Assembly: GCF_000341085.1 (NCBI RefSeq)
Contig: NZ_ANBA01000009.1
Coordinates: 496,001-560,000, forward strand
DNA: 64,000 bases
Source: Nocardiopsis ganjiahuensis DSM 45031
GTDB lineage: Bacteria; Actinomycetota; Actinomycetes; Streptosporangiales; Streptosporangiaceae
Direction: 5' to 3'
Shown: positions 10,151 through 18,297 of the stretch, one piece after another
How the letters are laid out: every line of letters starts with the position of its first letter
Numbering within the stretch: the first letter of the stretch is position 1
The notes under the pieces: generated by a model
What the model saw: only the letters and a program-made list of their open reading frames with translations
Told to the model about the DNA's origin: nothing
The model's database searches: none
Program-made: the position numbers and the translations under genes

Positions 10151-11134
10151 CTACTCCGCTTCACCCCCGTCGTCTTCACCCATGGGCCGGGTGTCGACCT
10201 CGCCGTCGCCCGCGGAGGCGATCGCCTCGGTCAGGCCCCTGGCGGTCATGGCGGTGTTGTTGTCGAGCAACTCGCCGTTGATGTAGACGGAGGGTGTGCC
10301 GCGGAACTCGTTCTCTCCGCTGTAGCGAGTGTAGGCCGTCCCGGTGGCGTCGATGATCTCGCCCGTGTAGGTGCCTTCGAGGAAGGAGGGGTCGTGCCCG
10401 TTGTCGGCTCCCCAGGCGATGAGGTCGGTCAGGACCATGGTGCCGATGTTGGCCTCGCCGATCTGCTCGGTGGCGTCAGCGGTGAGAGCGGGCAGGAAAT
10501 CCTCGGTGAACTCGGTGACGACGGCGTCCTCGGCGTCGATCCGCTCGTCGAACTCGCCGGCCTGGTCATCGGTGGCGTCGGTCTCGCGGAACCACTCCTT
10601 GAGGTCGCTGACGCTGAAGCCCTCGCGCCCCTCGGCGGGCTGGTTCTCGAAGAGGGTGTCGTTGTAGTCGACGAAGACACCATGGTCGGCGGCGGCGCGG
10701 GCGGCGGCCCCGGCGCGGAGTGAGTTCGAGCTGATGGGCGTGGGCTGCTGGGCGAAGATGCTCACCGGACGGAAGTGGACGACGGCGTTGCCCTCGGCGG
10801 CCTGCTCCTTGAGGACGTCTCCGTTGAGGAGCTCGAACTGGCGGCAGGCCGGGCACTGGTAGTCGGCGTAGACCTCGACGACGGGAGCGGAGACGCCCTC
10901 CTCAGCCATCACGACGCTGCCGTCGTCCTGGAGGGTCTGGGCGGCGATCGGACCGTCGTAGCCGTCACTGCGGTCGGAGTTGAGGATCGCGTAGCCGATG
11001 CCGACGACGAGCACGACCACGGCCACGGCGGCGCCGACGACGATCAGGGTCCGGTTGCGTTTGGCGGCCCGCTTCTCCTTCTCCCGCTGTTCCCTGAGCT
11101 TTTCGCGGGAGCGCTTGCGCGCTTCACTCCCCAT
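10151..11134 (-). CDS. DsbA-family membrane-anchored thiol-disulfide oxidoreductase
   Basis: 327 residues: a basic N-terminus of about 28 residues, one transmembrane helix (TLIVVGAAVAVVVLVVGIGYAI), then an extracytoplasmic thioredoxin fold with active site CPAC (VYADYQCPACRQF, about residue 95) and the cis-proline loop RGTPSVYING. It probably oxidises or isomerises exported thiols. It follows the MauE/DoxX-like gene on the same strand. That pairing suggests the membrane protein reoxidises or regenerates this DsbA, as VKOR or DsbB do elsewhere. That is inference; no classical DsbB is visible here. Confidence 0.9.
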   Translation of the reverse strand: MGSEARKRSREKLREQREKEKRAAKRNRTLIVVGAAVAVVVLVVGIGYAILNSDRSDGYDGPIAAQTLQDDGSVVMAEEGVSAPVVEVYADYQCPACRQFELLNGDVLKEQAAEGNAVVHFRPVSIFAQQPTPISSNSLRAGAAARAAADHGVFVDYNDTLFENQPAEGREGFSVSDLKEWFRETDATDDQAGEFDERIDAEDAVVTEFTEDFLPALTADATEQIGEANIGTMVLTDLIAWGADNGHDPSFLEGTYTGEIIDATGTAYTRYSGENEFRGTPSVYINGELLDNNTAMTARGLTEAIASAGDGEVDTRPMGEDDGGEAE

Positions 11135-11193
11135 GGCTTTCCTCTGTTTCTGACTTTACTGGAGGTGGTCGGTCGTCGCCCCGGGCCCGGAGG

Positions 11194-11709
11194 TCACCGG
11201 AAGAGCCCGAGGGCGCGGTCGAGGGCGAAGGGGGAACGGGGCCAGATCGCGGCGAAGGCGCCCATGGCGGCGAAGGCGATGTCGCGCGCGATGGAGAGCC
11301 CGTAGGTGGTCTCCCCCGGATCGACCTGGCCGCCGCCGCCGAAGCAGCCGCAGTCGATGTTCAGGCCGCGGACCATCGCGGAGACGATTCCGGCGATGAA
11401 GACGACCATGAGGAGGGCGCTGGCGGCGCCGACGTAGCGGGTGGCCAGTCCGGCGAGGAGCAGCAGGGCGAGGGCGAGCTCGAAGAGGGGGAGGGTGTAG
11501 CCGATGAGTTGGGCGACCTCGGTGGGGAAGAGGTCGTAGGCCTCGACCGCCTGGACGGAGAGGGCGGGTGGGAACTTGGTGACGGCGGCGGTGATGAGGA
11601 CGGCGGCGAGGCCGACCCGGCAGGCGAGGGTGATCCAGGGTTGGACCGTCTCCCAGCGGGTGGGCGGCTGGGGGGCCGGGGCGGGGTAGCCGTCGTTGGT
11701 GTCCGTCAT
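11194..11709 (-). CDS. MauE/DoxX-family redox-associated membrane protein
   Basis: 171 residues with four predicted transmembrane helices and, before the last helix, the cysteine motif DCGCFG (IDCGCFGGGG). Members of this family are found beside thioredoxin-like proteins and are thought to pass electrons between membrane quinones and periplasmic or extracellular thiols. ATG 11709 (MTDTNDGY) is preferred over upstream in-frame starts because GAAGG lies about 9 bases before it and the extra N-terminal residues look non-coding. It lies 60 bp upstream of the DsbA-like gene, probably in one transcript. Confidence 0.87.
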   Translation of the reverse strand: MTDTNDGYPAPAPQPPTRWETVQPWITLACRVGLAAVLITAAVTKFPPALSVQAVEAYDLFPTEVAQLIGYTLPLFELALALLLLAGLATRYVGAASALLMVVFIAGIVSAMVRGLNIDCGCFGGGGQVDPGETTYGLSIARDIAFAAMGAFAAIWPRSPFALDRALGLFR

Positions 11710-12039
11710 CTGTGTGGCCTTCGGGAGAGGGGGTCGGTCATCCGCGAGCATGGCGCTGGGTGCGCCTGCCGTCGCTCTGGGTATCGGAACAAAGCCTACT
11801 GTGTGTAGTGACCTTGTGACACGGGGAGGCGAATCCGGGCGGAGCCAGGGCACCCCCGGGCGGTCGGAGCACTGCCATCACACCACCGAATCGTCGGCTC
11901 CGTGGCCGGTTCAGGGGGTTTCGGGGGGTGCTCTCACCCGATTCTCACTCTCTTAACCGTGTGCTTGACCAGGCACACAGAAGCGGCGGGCCGCCCCGGA
12001 GGTGTGCCCCCCCGCCGGCCCGAGGGCCCGGAACGAGCA
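11710..12039. other. trpA-to-mauE intergenic region
   Basis: 330 bp without a supportable gene. It should hold the end of the trp transcript and the promoter of the mauE-like/dsbA-like/lgt group. The only structure I can point to is a small hairpin near 11959-11978 (listed separately). Confidence 0.5.
11959..11978 (-). terminator. possible weak terminator after trpA
   Basis: A 6-bp inverted repeat (GTGTGC/GCACAC, 8-base loop) 61 bp beyond the trpA stop. On the minus strand it is followed by GGTTAAGAG rather than a T-run, so intrinsic termination is uncertain. Confidence 0.35.
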
Positions 12040-12852
12040 CTACCGGGACCGGACGCCCCCGGCGAGCTCCTCGGCGAAGGAGCGGACCGCGATGAGTCCG
12101 GTCTCCAGGTCCGGGGCGTCCAGGATCCGCTGGCAGAACCCGGCGCCCACGATGACGCCGTCCGCGTAGGCGGCGACCTCGGCGGCCTGGGAGGCCGTGG
12201 AGATGCCCAGGCCCACGCAGATCGGCAGGCCGGACTCGGCGGTGACCTCACGGGTGCGGCGCACCAGGGTCGCGGCGGTGTCGGCGACCTGGGTGCGGGT
12301 GCCGGTCACCCCCATGAGGGAGGCCGCGTACACGAACCCGCTGGAGGCGCGGGTGGTGAGCTCCAGGCGGCGATCCGTGGAGGAGGGCGCCACGAGGAAG
12401 ATGCGGTCCAGTCCGGCCTGGTCGGAGGCGGCGAACCACTCGTCGGCCTCCTCGGGGATGAGGTCGGGCGTGATGACCCCGGCCCCGCCCGCCTTGGCCA
12501 GCTCGGTGGCGAAGCGCTCCACACCGAAGCGCTCGATCGGGTTCCAGTAGGACATGACCAGGGCGGCAGCCCCGGTGGCGGCCGTGGCCTCCACCACCCG
12601 GAAGACGTCGTCGGTGGTGGTGCCCGAGGCCAGCGCCTGGTCGGCGGCGCGCTGGATGGTGGGGCCGTCCATCATGGGGTCGGAGTAGGGCAGACCGACC
12701 TCGATGACGTCGCAGCCGCCCTCGACCATGGCCTGGATGACCCGGATCGAGGACTCCACGTCGGGGAACCCGGCGGGCAGGTAGCCGACGAGCGCGGCGC
12801 GGTCGGCCTCGCGGGCCTCCGCGAGTTTGGTCTGGAGTGTGGTCGCGGCCAT
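12040..12852 (-). CDS. trpA: tryptophan synthase alpha chain
   Basis: Cleaves indole-3-glycerol phosphate to indole and glyceraldehyde 3-phosphate; the indole is channelled to TrpB. 270 residues, normal length. The typical N-terminal GYLPAGFPDVESS, the CDVIEVGLPYSDPMMDGP segment containing the catalytic Glu, and the conserved C-terminal phosphate-binding glycines (VGLGIST, GVIVGAGF) are all present. The ATG at 12852 overlaps the trpB stop by one base (TAATG), the usual sign of translational coupling and 1:1 synthesis. Confidence 0.98.
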   Translation of the reverse strand: MAATTLQTKLAEAREADRAALVGYLPAGFPDVESSIRVIQAMVEGGCDVIEVGLPYSDPMMDGPTIQRAADQALASGTTTDDVFRVVEATAATGAAALVMSYWNPIERFGVERFATELAKAGGAGVITPDLIPEEADEWFAASDQAGLDRIFLVAPSSTDRRLELTTRASSGFVYAASLMGVTGTRTQVADTAATLVRRTREVTAESGLPICVGLGISTASQAAEVAAYADGVIVGAGFCQRILDAPDLETGLIAVRSFAEELAGGVRSR

Positions 12853-14069
12853 TACGCCTGTCCCTCCGAGTCGACGAGGCCGAAGTACGCGGCCGCGGTG
12901 TTGACGTCCTTGTCGCCGCGCCCGGAGAGGTTCACCAGGATGACGGCGTCGGGCCCCAGGCGCAGGCCGAGCTTGAGCGCTCCGGCCAGTGCGTGGGCGC
13001 TCTCGATCGCGGGGATGATGCCCTCGGTTCGGCAGAGCAGGCGGAAGGCCTCCATGGCCTCGGCGTCGGTGACGGCCTCGTAGGACGCGCGGCCCGTGTC
13101 GGCCAGGTGGGCGTGCTCGGGGCCCACCGCCGGGTAGTCGAGCCCGGCGGAGATGGAGTGGCTGGGCAGGGTCTGGCCGTACTCGTCCTGGAGGACGAAG
13201 GTACGGGCCCCGTGGAAGACGCCGTGGCTGCCCGCGGTGATGGAGGCCGCGGTGCGGCCGGTGTCGGCGCCCTCTCCCCCGGCCTCGAAGCCGTACAGGG
13301 CGACGCTCTCGTCGGGGATGAAGGCGGCGAAGATCGCGATGGCGTTGGATCCGCCGCCGACGCAGGCGGCGACCGCGTCGGGAAGCTTCCCGGTGAGTTC
13401 GAGGACCTGCTCGCGGGCCTCGGCGCCCACGGTGAAGTGCAGGTCGCGCACGAGCTTGGGGAAGGGGTGCGGTCCGGCCGCGGTCCCGAAGAGGTAGTGG
13501 GTGTGGTCGACGTTGGCCACCCAGTCGCGGAAGGTCTCGTTGATCGCGTCCTTGAGGGTGCGGCTGCCGATGGTGACCGGGACGACCTCGGCGCCGAGCA
13601 GCTCCATGCGAGCGACGTTGAGCGCCTGGCGCTTGGTGTCCTCCTCCCCCATGTAGATGCGGCAGTCCAGGCCCATCAGGGCGCAGGCGGTGGCGGTGGC
13701 CACACCGTGCTGGCCGGCCCCGGTCTCGGCGATGACGCGGGTCTTGCCCATGCGCTTGGTGAGCAGCGCCTGGCCCAGCACGTTGTTGATCTTGTGCGAG
13801 CCGGTGTGGTTGAGGTCCTCGCGCTTGAGGAGGATCCGGGCGCCGCCCGCGTGCTGGGAGAAGTTGCGGGCCTCGGTCAGCAGACTGGGACGGCCCGCGT
13901 AGCTCTTGAGGAGCTCGTCGAACTCCGCGTGGAAGGCGGGGTCGTCCTTGGCCTTGGCCCACTCGGCCTCGACCTCGTCGAGGGCGGCGATGAGGGCCTC
14001 GGGGGCGAACCGGCCACCGAAGCGGCCGTAGTGCCCTCGGTCGTCGGGCACCGGTTGGGCGTGGCTCAT
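12852..14069 (-). CDS. trpB: tryptophan synthase beta chain
   Basis: PLP enzyme condensing indole with serine to give tryptophan. 405 residues. The PLP lysine is in HTGSHKINN, the phosphate-binding loop is GGGSNA, and the COMM-region TGAGQHGVA is intact. The start [13 protein letters not shown] is typical of canonical TrpB1. ATG 14069 is preceded by AGGAG in the upstream GGAGAACTTCCC context. Its 3' end is coupled to trpA. The 5' side is unusual: 454 bp separate it from trpC, holding a candidate leader ORF and a foldback element, so trpBA may be regulated separately from trpC. Confidence 0.98.
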   Translation of the reverse strand: MSHAQPVPDDRGHYGRFGGRFAPEALIAALDEVEAEWAKAKDDPAFHAEFDELLKSYAGRPSLLTEARNFSQHAGGARILLKREDLNHTGSHKINNVLGQALLTKRMGKTRVIAETGAGQHGVATATACALMGLDCRIYMGEEDTKRQALNVARMELLGAEVVPVTIGSRTLKDAINETFRDWVANVDHTHYLFGTAAGPHPFPKLVRDLHFTVGAEAREQVLELTGKLPDAVAACVGGGSNAIAIFAAFIPDESVALYGFEAGGEGADTGRTAASITAGSHGVFHGARTFVLQDEYGQTLPSHSISAGLDYPAVGPEHAHLADTGRASYEAVTDAEAMEAFRLLCRTEGIIPAIESAHALAGALKLGLRLGPDAVILVNLSGRGDKDVNTAAAYFGLVDSEGQA

Positions 14070-14202
14070 GGGAAGTTCTCCTGGGAAAGAAGAGGTCGAC
14101 CGCGGAGTCCCCCGGGGCGTCGCGCCGCGGGGGGCCGCGCGCCGACCGGCTGTGCGCCGCCTGGCTCCGGCGGCGTGAGTTGGTTCGGGTCAACGCGGCG
14201 AC

Positions 14203-14233
14203 GGGAACCCGTGGGCTGTGCCTACGGGCTCCC
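14203..14233 (-). other. hairpin in trpB upstream region
   Basis: Ten-base arms 14203-14212 and 14224-14233 pair with one mismatch around an 11-base loop. It lies 134 bp upstream of trpB, between the foldback element and the gene. There is no T-run after it on the minus strand, so it is a structured leader element rather than a proven terminator. Confidence 0.45.
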
Positions 14234-14235
14234 TC

Positions 14236-14420
14236 GGCCCTGCTTTTTGGATCATTCCGCGCTCGCGGCCACCAGGCGGCCTCTCGCTGCGCCGATGTCG
14301 CTCGGACAGCCGAACCCGGGCTGACCTTCGCTCATCGTCTGGCGAGAGATTGCCTGGACGGCCGCTCGCATCGATGTCGGCTCCGCCGACACGAGCGAAA
14401 GCATCCAGAAAAACAGGGCC
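14236..14420. repeat. 185-bp foldback element with imperfect terminal inverted repeats
   Basis: The ends are GGCCCTG (14236-14242) and CAGGGCC (14414-14420). Inside them lie a T-run/A-run pair and GGAT/ATCC, so about 20 bases at each end pair with small gaps. The outer GAGCC/GGCTC bases continue the stem. A further perfect hairpin (TGTCGGC/GCCGACA) lies inside. The layout looks like a miniature inverted-repeat element or a long RNA stem in the trpC-trpB leader. I see no clear target duplication and no second copy in the window. Confidence 0.5.
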
Positions 14421-14509
14421 TAGAGCCATCGCCATCGACGCCGGAGCGGGTACGCGGCGGTCGATCCCGCGCGCCCTGTGCGCTCCGTGTGCGCCTTCGT
14501 CGTTCCCAT
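14420..14509 (-). CDS. candidate Trp-codon leader peptide between trpC and trpB
   Basis: 29-codon ORF starting 14 bases after the trpC stop, with GGGGAAA about 7 bases before its ATG. It ends RRRWRWL, so two Trp codons lie within the last four sense codons. The stop overlaps the base of the large stem-loop 14236-14420. Tryptophan is a rare codon, and two near the end of a short ORF upstream of trpBA is the arrangement of a ribosome-mediated attenuator. An alternative is a divergent TrpM-type small protein, which some Streptomyces carry at the same place, although the sequence does not resemble what I recall of TrpM. Expression is unproven. Confidence 0.5.
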   Translation of the reverse strand: MGTTKAHTERTGRAGSTAAYPLRRRWRWL

Positions 14510-14523
14510 CGTGTGTTTCCCCG

Positions 14524-15330
14524 TCAGTTCCGGTCGCGCAGTGCGGGGTGGGCACCGGCGGTCACCAGGTCGGCGACGGCCTCGCGCGGGTTGCGTCCGC
14601 GGACGAGGCTCTCGCCCACCAGGACGGCTCCGGCTCCGGCTCCGGCGTAGGCCAGCAGGTCGTGCGGGCCGCGGATCCCGGACTCCGCGATTCTGACGCG
14701 GTCGGCCGGGATGAGGGGGGCGAGCCGGGCGAAGGTGTCCCGGTCGACCTCCAGGGTCTTGAGGTTGCGCGCGTTGACGCCGATGACGGTCGCTCCGGCG
14801 TCCAGGGCGCGGGCGACCTCCTCCTCGTCGTGGACCTCGACCAGCGGGGTCAGGTCCAGCGAGCGGGCCCGTTCGACCAGGGAGACCAGGGCCTCCTGGG
14901 GCAGGGCCGCGACGATGAGCAGGATCGCGGAGGCGCCGAAGACGCGGGCCTCCCACAGCTGGTAGGAGCTGACGACGAAGTCCTTGCGCAGCAGCGGGGT
15001 CTCCACTGCTTCGTGGACGGCGCGCAGGTCGTCGAGGCTGCCGTTGAACCGGCGCTGCTCGGTGAGCACGCTGATCAGGGTGGCGCCGCCGGCCTCGTAG
15101 TCACGGGCCAGGGCCGCGGGGTCGGTGATGGAGGCGAGCGGCCCCTTGGAGGGGCTGGCCCGCTTGACCTCGGCAATGACGTGGACTCCGGGGCGGCGCA
15201 GGGCGGCTTCGGCGTCCTTGGGGACGGGCACCGACTCGGCTTGGGCCTTGAGGCGGTCCAAGGGGAGTTCCGCCTGTCGCTGCGCCAGGTCAGCGCGTAC
15301 TCCGTCGAGGATCTCGTCGAGCACGCTCAC
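14524..15330 (-). CDS. trpC: indole-3-glycerol phosphate synthase
   Basis: Converts carboxyphenylaminodeoxyribulose phosphate to indole-3-glycerol phosphate. 268 residues, the normal monofunctional length. Conserved [48 protein letters not shown] and AESGIRG segments carry the catalytic Lys and Glu residues. GTG 15330 follows GGGAG by about 9 bases. No trpF domain or gene is present, so the preceding isomerisation is probably done by PriA (hisA, 26478). Confidence 0.97.
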   Translation of the reverse strand: MSVLDEILDGVRADLAQRQAELPLDRLKAQAESVPVPKDAEAALRRPGVHVIAEVKRASPSKGPLASITDPAALARDYEAGGATLISVLTEQRRFNGSLDDLRAVHEAVETPLLRKDFVVSSYQLWEARVFGASAILLIVAALPQEALVSLVERARSLDLTPLVEVHDEEEVARALDAGATVIGVNARNLKTLEVDRDTFARLAPLIPADRVRIAESGIRGPHDLLAYAGAGAGAVLVGESLVRGRNPREAVADLVTAGAHPALRDRN

Positions 15331-15503
15331 CAGTTCTAGCTCCCTCGTCCATGGTTTCGGTTCACGGCGGCCGGCCCGGATCGGACCCTGTGGCGCCGAG
15401 CGTACTCGGCCGCTCGGCTGTCACACCGTGTGCTGGTCATCGTATCCACCCTTGGGGACCGGGGGGCCGCCGCCCCCATGTCACCACGCCGGGCGAATCC
15501 GTG

Positions 15504-16016
15504 TCACCAGGTGGGCAGGAGCGGGGTTCCCGGTGCGAGGAAGGAGAACCAGGGCAGGTTGCGGACGATCCAGAAGACGACGAAGGAGGCGAGGATCGCC
15601 AGGACGAACCAGGTGGGGGTGGGCCTGGGCGGGCGCCTTCTCGGCCGCAGGGTGCCGACCAGCCAGGTGACGTAGCTGTAGGCGAGGTAGGGCAGCATCA
15701 GCATGAGGAGCGGGTTCATGCCCAGGGCGCCGACGACGTCCAGGCGGGTGAGGAGCGCTACGGCGCGCATGGTGCCGCAGCCGGGGCAGAAAGTTCCGGT
15801 GAGCATCAGCCAGGGGCAGGTGGGGTACGGGTTGTCCGCCTCGCCCGGGTCCACGAAGTGGAGGAGGGTGGCTCCCGCCAGGGCGACGGCCGCCAGTCCG
15901 AGCGGCCAGGTGACGGGGTGGACGCGCGCGCTGAGCGCCTCGATCCGGTCGGCCAGGGTGGGTGCCGGGGGCTCTCCCGTTGCGGCGGGGGCGGCGGGTT
16001 CGTCGTCGTGCTGCAC
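15504..16016 (-). CDS. DUF2752 membrane protein, cassette copy 1
   Basis: 170 residues with about four membrane segments and the DUF2752 signature CPGCGTMRA after CPWLMLTGTF; the C-terminus is RNLPWFSFLAPGTPLLP. Function unknown. It is a close paralogue of 16673-17176. GTG 16016 begins a QHDDEP sequence shared with the paralogue (QHEDTP). A TAGGCT element sits 6 bases before the GTG instead of a ribosome binding site, suggesting a leaderless mRNA. It lies downstream of CD225 copy 1 on the same strand, forming a two-gene cassette. Confidence 0.85.
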   Translation of the reverse strand: MQHDDEPAAPAATGEPPAPTLADRIEALSARVHPVTWPLGLAAVALAGATLLHFVDPGEADNPYPTCPWLMLTGTFCPGCGTMRAVALLTRLDVVGALGMNPLLMLMLPYLAYSYVTWLVGTLRPRRRPPRPTPTWFVLAILASFVVFWIVRNLPWFSFLAPGTPLLPTW

Positions 16017-16133
16017 GCTGTCAGCCTACTGTCGGCGGTCCCTCCGCGGGGCGGGACGCGGGCGGCCCCGACCCGCGCCGGGGTCGGGGCCGTGGGTCCC
16101 GGTTCCAGGGCCCTCAGCCCTGGAGGTCCGGTG

Positions 16134-16610
16134 CTACATGGTGACCGCCATGAGGCCCGCACCGAGGAAGATGAGGATGTAGAAGACGACGAAGGCCGCC
16201 ATGATCACGAAGCCGACCAGGCCGATGATGCCGAGGATCTTGGCGGTGCCGGCCGCGGACTCGGCGCCGGCGTAGTCGCCCATCTGCCACTTGCTGGAGA
16301 CCTGGAGGGCGAAGATCAGGCCGATGATCCCGACGACGCTGATGCACCCGAAGATGCCCAGGATGTTGAACGCCAGGTAGTTCTTGGGCGGCTCGGACGC
16401 GGGCGGCTGCGTGCCGTAGGCGCCGTGCCCGTAGGGGACGGGCGGCTGGCCGTAGGGGGCCTGGGGGTGGCCGTAGGCGCCGGGTTCGTAGGGAGCCGAC
16501 TGCTGGCCGTAGCCTCCGGCGGGCGGGCTGTATCCGCCCGTGGCGTGGTCGTGGCCTCCGCCGGGCGGAGGGCCTTCGGGGTTGCCTGGGGGTGGAGGTC
16601 CGTAGCTCAC
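16134..16610 (-). CDS. CD225/dispanin-family membrane protein, cassette copy 1
   Basis: 158 residues. A Pro/Gly/Tyr-rich cytoplasmic N-terminus of about 85 residues (repeated AYGHPQ, GYGQ-type units) is followed by PPKNYLAFNILGIFGC, IIGLIFALQVSSKWQMGDYAGAE and a second transmembrane helix. That is the CD225 (interferon-induced transmembrane, dispanin) topology common in actinobacteria. GTG 16610 has AAGGAA about 8 bases upstream. It is nearly identical in its C-terminal half to 17321-17743. The role of the bacterial members is not established; membrane shaping or fusion control is only an analogy to the animal IFITM proteins. Confidence 0.85.
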   Translation of the reverse strand: MSYGPPPPGNPEGPPPGGGHDHATGGYSPPAGGYGQQSAPYEPGAYGHPQAPYGQPPVPYGHGAYGTQPPASEPPKNYLAFNILGIFGCISVVGIIGLIFALQVSSKWQMGDYAGAESAAGTAKILGIIGLVGFVIMAAFVVFYILIFLGAGLMAVTM

Positions 16611-16672
16611 GCGTGCGTTTCCTTCTGGAAGGGGACGGGGGTCTGACTCGGCGGGGCCCGCGGCGGGGCGGG

Positions 16673-17176
16673 TCACCCGCCCGGGAGGAGCGGGGTGCCG
16701 GGGGCGAGGAAGGAGAACCAGGGCAGGTTGCGCAGCACCCAGAAGAGGAAGAAGCCGCCCACGATGGTCCGGGCGAGCCAGGGGCGGACCACGAGGACAC
16801 GTCTTCGCGCCGGTGCGGTGCGCAGGGTGCGGTTCAGCCAGGACAGGTAGGCGTAGGCGAGGAAGGGCAGGCAGGCGAGGAGCAGCAGGTTCATGCTCGC
16901 CGCTCCCGCCACGTCCAGGTGGGTCAGGGCGGCCAGGGCGCGGGTGGTGCCGCAGCCGGGGCAGAAGGTGCCGGTGACCATCAGCCAGGGGCAGGTGGGG
17001 TACGGGCTGCCCGACTCGTTGGGGTCCACGAAGTGGAGCAGCACGGCACCGGCCAGCCCGAGGGCGCCCAGGGACACGGGCCAGACGGCCGGGTGTACGC
17101 GCGCGCCGAGGGCCCCGACCCGGTCGGCCAGGGTGGGGCGCGGGGGCGCCGTCGCGGGGGTGTCTTCGTGCTGCAC
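16673..17176 (-). CDS. DUF2752 membrane protein, cassette copy 2
   Basis: 167 residues from GTG 17176. It shares the layout and signature of the copy at 15504 (VDPNESGSPYPTCPWLM, CPGCGTTRALAAL, RNLPWFSFLAPGTPLLP). An upstream GTG at 17272 would add about 32 non-conserved residues. The chosen start is supported by the matching start of the paralogue and by a TAGGCT element 7 bases upstream in the same relative place. It lies between CD225 copy 2 and CD225 copy 1. Function unknown. Confidence 0.83.
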   Translation of the reverse strand: MQHEDTPATAPPRPTLADRVGALGARVHPAVWPVSLGALGLAGAVLLHFVDPNESGSPYPTCPWLMVTGTFCPGCGTTRALAALTHLDVAGAASMNLLLLACLPFLAYAYLSWLNRTLRTAPARRRVLVVRPWLARTIVGGFFLFWVLRNLPWFSFLAPGTPLLPGG

Positions 17177-17320
17177 GGTTGCGAGCCTACTCGGCGTGGG
17201 CCGGGCCTGGAGAACAGCGGCCCTGGAGAACAGCGGGGCCGGTGCGGTGGCCGTCGGCAGTGCCACGGTCACCGCACCGGCCTCGGGGTGCGTCTGTGCG
17301 CCGGTTAGGCGCGGGCCCGG

Positions 17321-17743
17321 CTACGGGTAGTAGGTCGGGCCGGAGTTCACGGCCACGACCGTCACGATGATGAGGAAGATGATGTAGAGGATCCAGAGAG
17401 CCGCGCCCACCAGACCGATGATGCCGCAGATCTTGGCCGTCTTGGCGGAGGACTCGGCCCCCGCGTAGTCGCCCATCTGCCACTTGCTGGAGACCTGGAG
17501 GGCGAAGATCAGGCCGATGATGCCCGCGATCGTGCATCCGAAGATGCCGATGACGTTCATCCACAGGTAGTTCTTGGGCGGCTCGGTCGAGGGCGGCTGG
17601 CCGCCGAAGCCGGGCTGACCGCCGCTGGGAGGCCCGTAGCCGCCGGGACCGCCGGGGGGCGGACCGTAGCCACCGGTGGGCGGACCGTAGCCGCCTCCGT
17701 GAGGCGGGCCGGGGTTGCCGGGGGGCGGGGGACCATAGCTCAT
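17321..17743 (-). CDS. CD225/dispanin-family membrane protein, cassette copy 2
   Basis: 140 residues: a Pro/Gly/Tyr-rich N-terminus (GGYGPPTGGYGPPP-type repeats), then PPKNYLWMNVIGIFGC, IIGLIFALQVSSKWQMGDYAGAES and a C-terminal hydrophobic helix. The IIGLIFALQVSSKWQMGDYA block is identical to copy 1, pointing to a recent duplication or strong constraint. It is the first gene of the four-gene tandem cassette region (CD225, DUF2752, CD225, DUF2752 in the direction of transcription). Confidence 0.86.
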   Translation of the reverse strand: MSYGPPPPGNPGPPHGGGYGPPTGGYGPPPGGPGGYGPPSGGQPGFGGQPPSTEPPKNYLWMNVIGIFGCTIAGIIGLIFALQVSSKWQMGDYAGAESSAKTAKICGIIGLVGAALWILYIIFLIIVTVVAVNSGPTYYP

Positions 17744-17865
17744 GAGTGGAGAGTCTTTCCAGAAGAGGACAAGGGGTTTGGCCCGGCACGACCGAAGCAC
17801 ACGCGTGCCCGACGGGGGCAGGGAGGGATCGAACCGGGCCTACGGGCGGCCGGATGAGAATGACC

Positions 17866-17893
17866 CCGGTTCGGCGAGACAGCGCCGAACCGG
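17866..17893. terminator. perfect 11-bp hairpin
   Basis: Arms 17866-17876 and 17883-17893 with a 6-base loop, between the HGxxPAAW gene and the CD225/DUF2752 cassettes. It probably separates the hisI-to-HGxxPAAW transcript from the cassette transcript. No T-run is evident. Confidence 0.6.
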
Positions 17894-18009
17894 CTCAAGA
17901 CGGCAACTGAACCGGTGTGGAGAATGTACCCGTCCTATGGGACCTTCGTCCATTTCTCGTTACTGACCCGTTGTGAGCTGCGTTTTTCGCATCCGAACCG
18001 GGCTTTCGG

Positions 18010-18297
18010 CTACTTACCGCCCGCAGCGCCGGCCTTACGGTCCGCTTCCCACTGCTCGCGGGTCGGGGGAATCGGGCGCGGCTCCTTGCGGCCCAGGCCG
18101 ATCTTCTTCATCACACCGGCGACGACGGCGAGCGCGATGCTGGCGATCAGTGCGATGACGGTCCAGGTCACGAGGTCACCACCGAAGATGATGGCGACGG
18201 CGGCCACGGTCCAGGCGATGATCCAGGAAAGGGTGAGGAACCAGGCGGACAGGGTGTTGCCGTGGTCGTCGTGTTCCTCGTGGTGAGCGTCGGCCAT
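18010..18297 (-). CDS. HGxxPAAW-family small membrane protein
   Basis: 95 residues with a His/Asp-rich start, the family sequence in divergent form (HGNTLSAWFLTLSW), two transmembrane helices and a short charged C-terminal tail (REQWEADRKAG). The family is named for a HGNTPAAW motif; here Leu-Ser replaces Pro-Ala. It is found in actinobacterial trp loci but has no known function. Its ATG overlaps the preceding stop by one base (TGATG), so it is translationally coupled to the TIGR02234 gene. Confidence 0.85.
   Translation of the reverse strand: MADAHHEEHDDHGNTLSAWFLTLSWIIAWTVAAVAIIFGGDLVTWTVIALIASIALAVVAGVMKKIGLGRKEPRPIPPTREQWEADRKAGAAGGK

Noticed and set aside
14190..14555. 121-codon open frame on the minus strand spanning the trpC end and the gap before trpB
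   Set aside because: It starts inside trpC, has no ribosome binding site, and its sequence is low-complexity Arg/Gly/Pro; the short Trp-containing frame fits the context better.
17821..17860. GGTTCGATCC-like sequence on the minus strand suggesting a tRNA T-arm
   Set aside because: No acceptor, D- or anticodon stems can be built around it; the neighbouring hairpin is a terminator-like structure.
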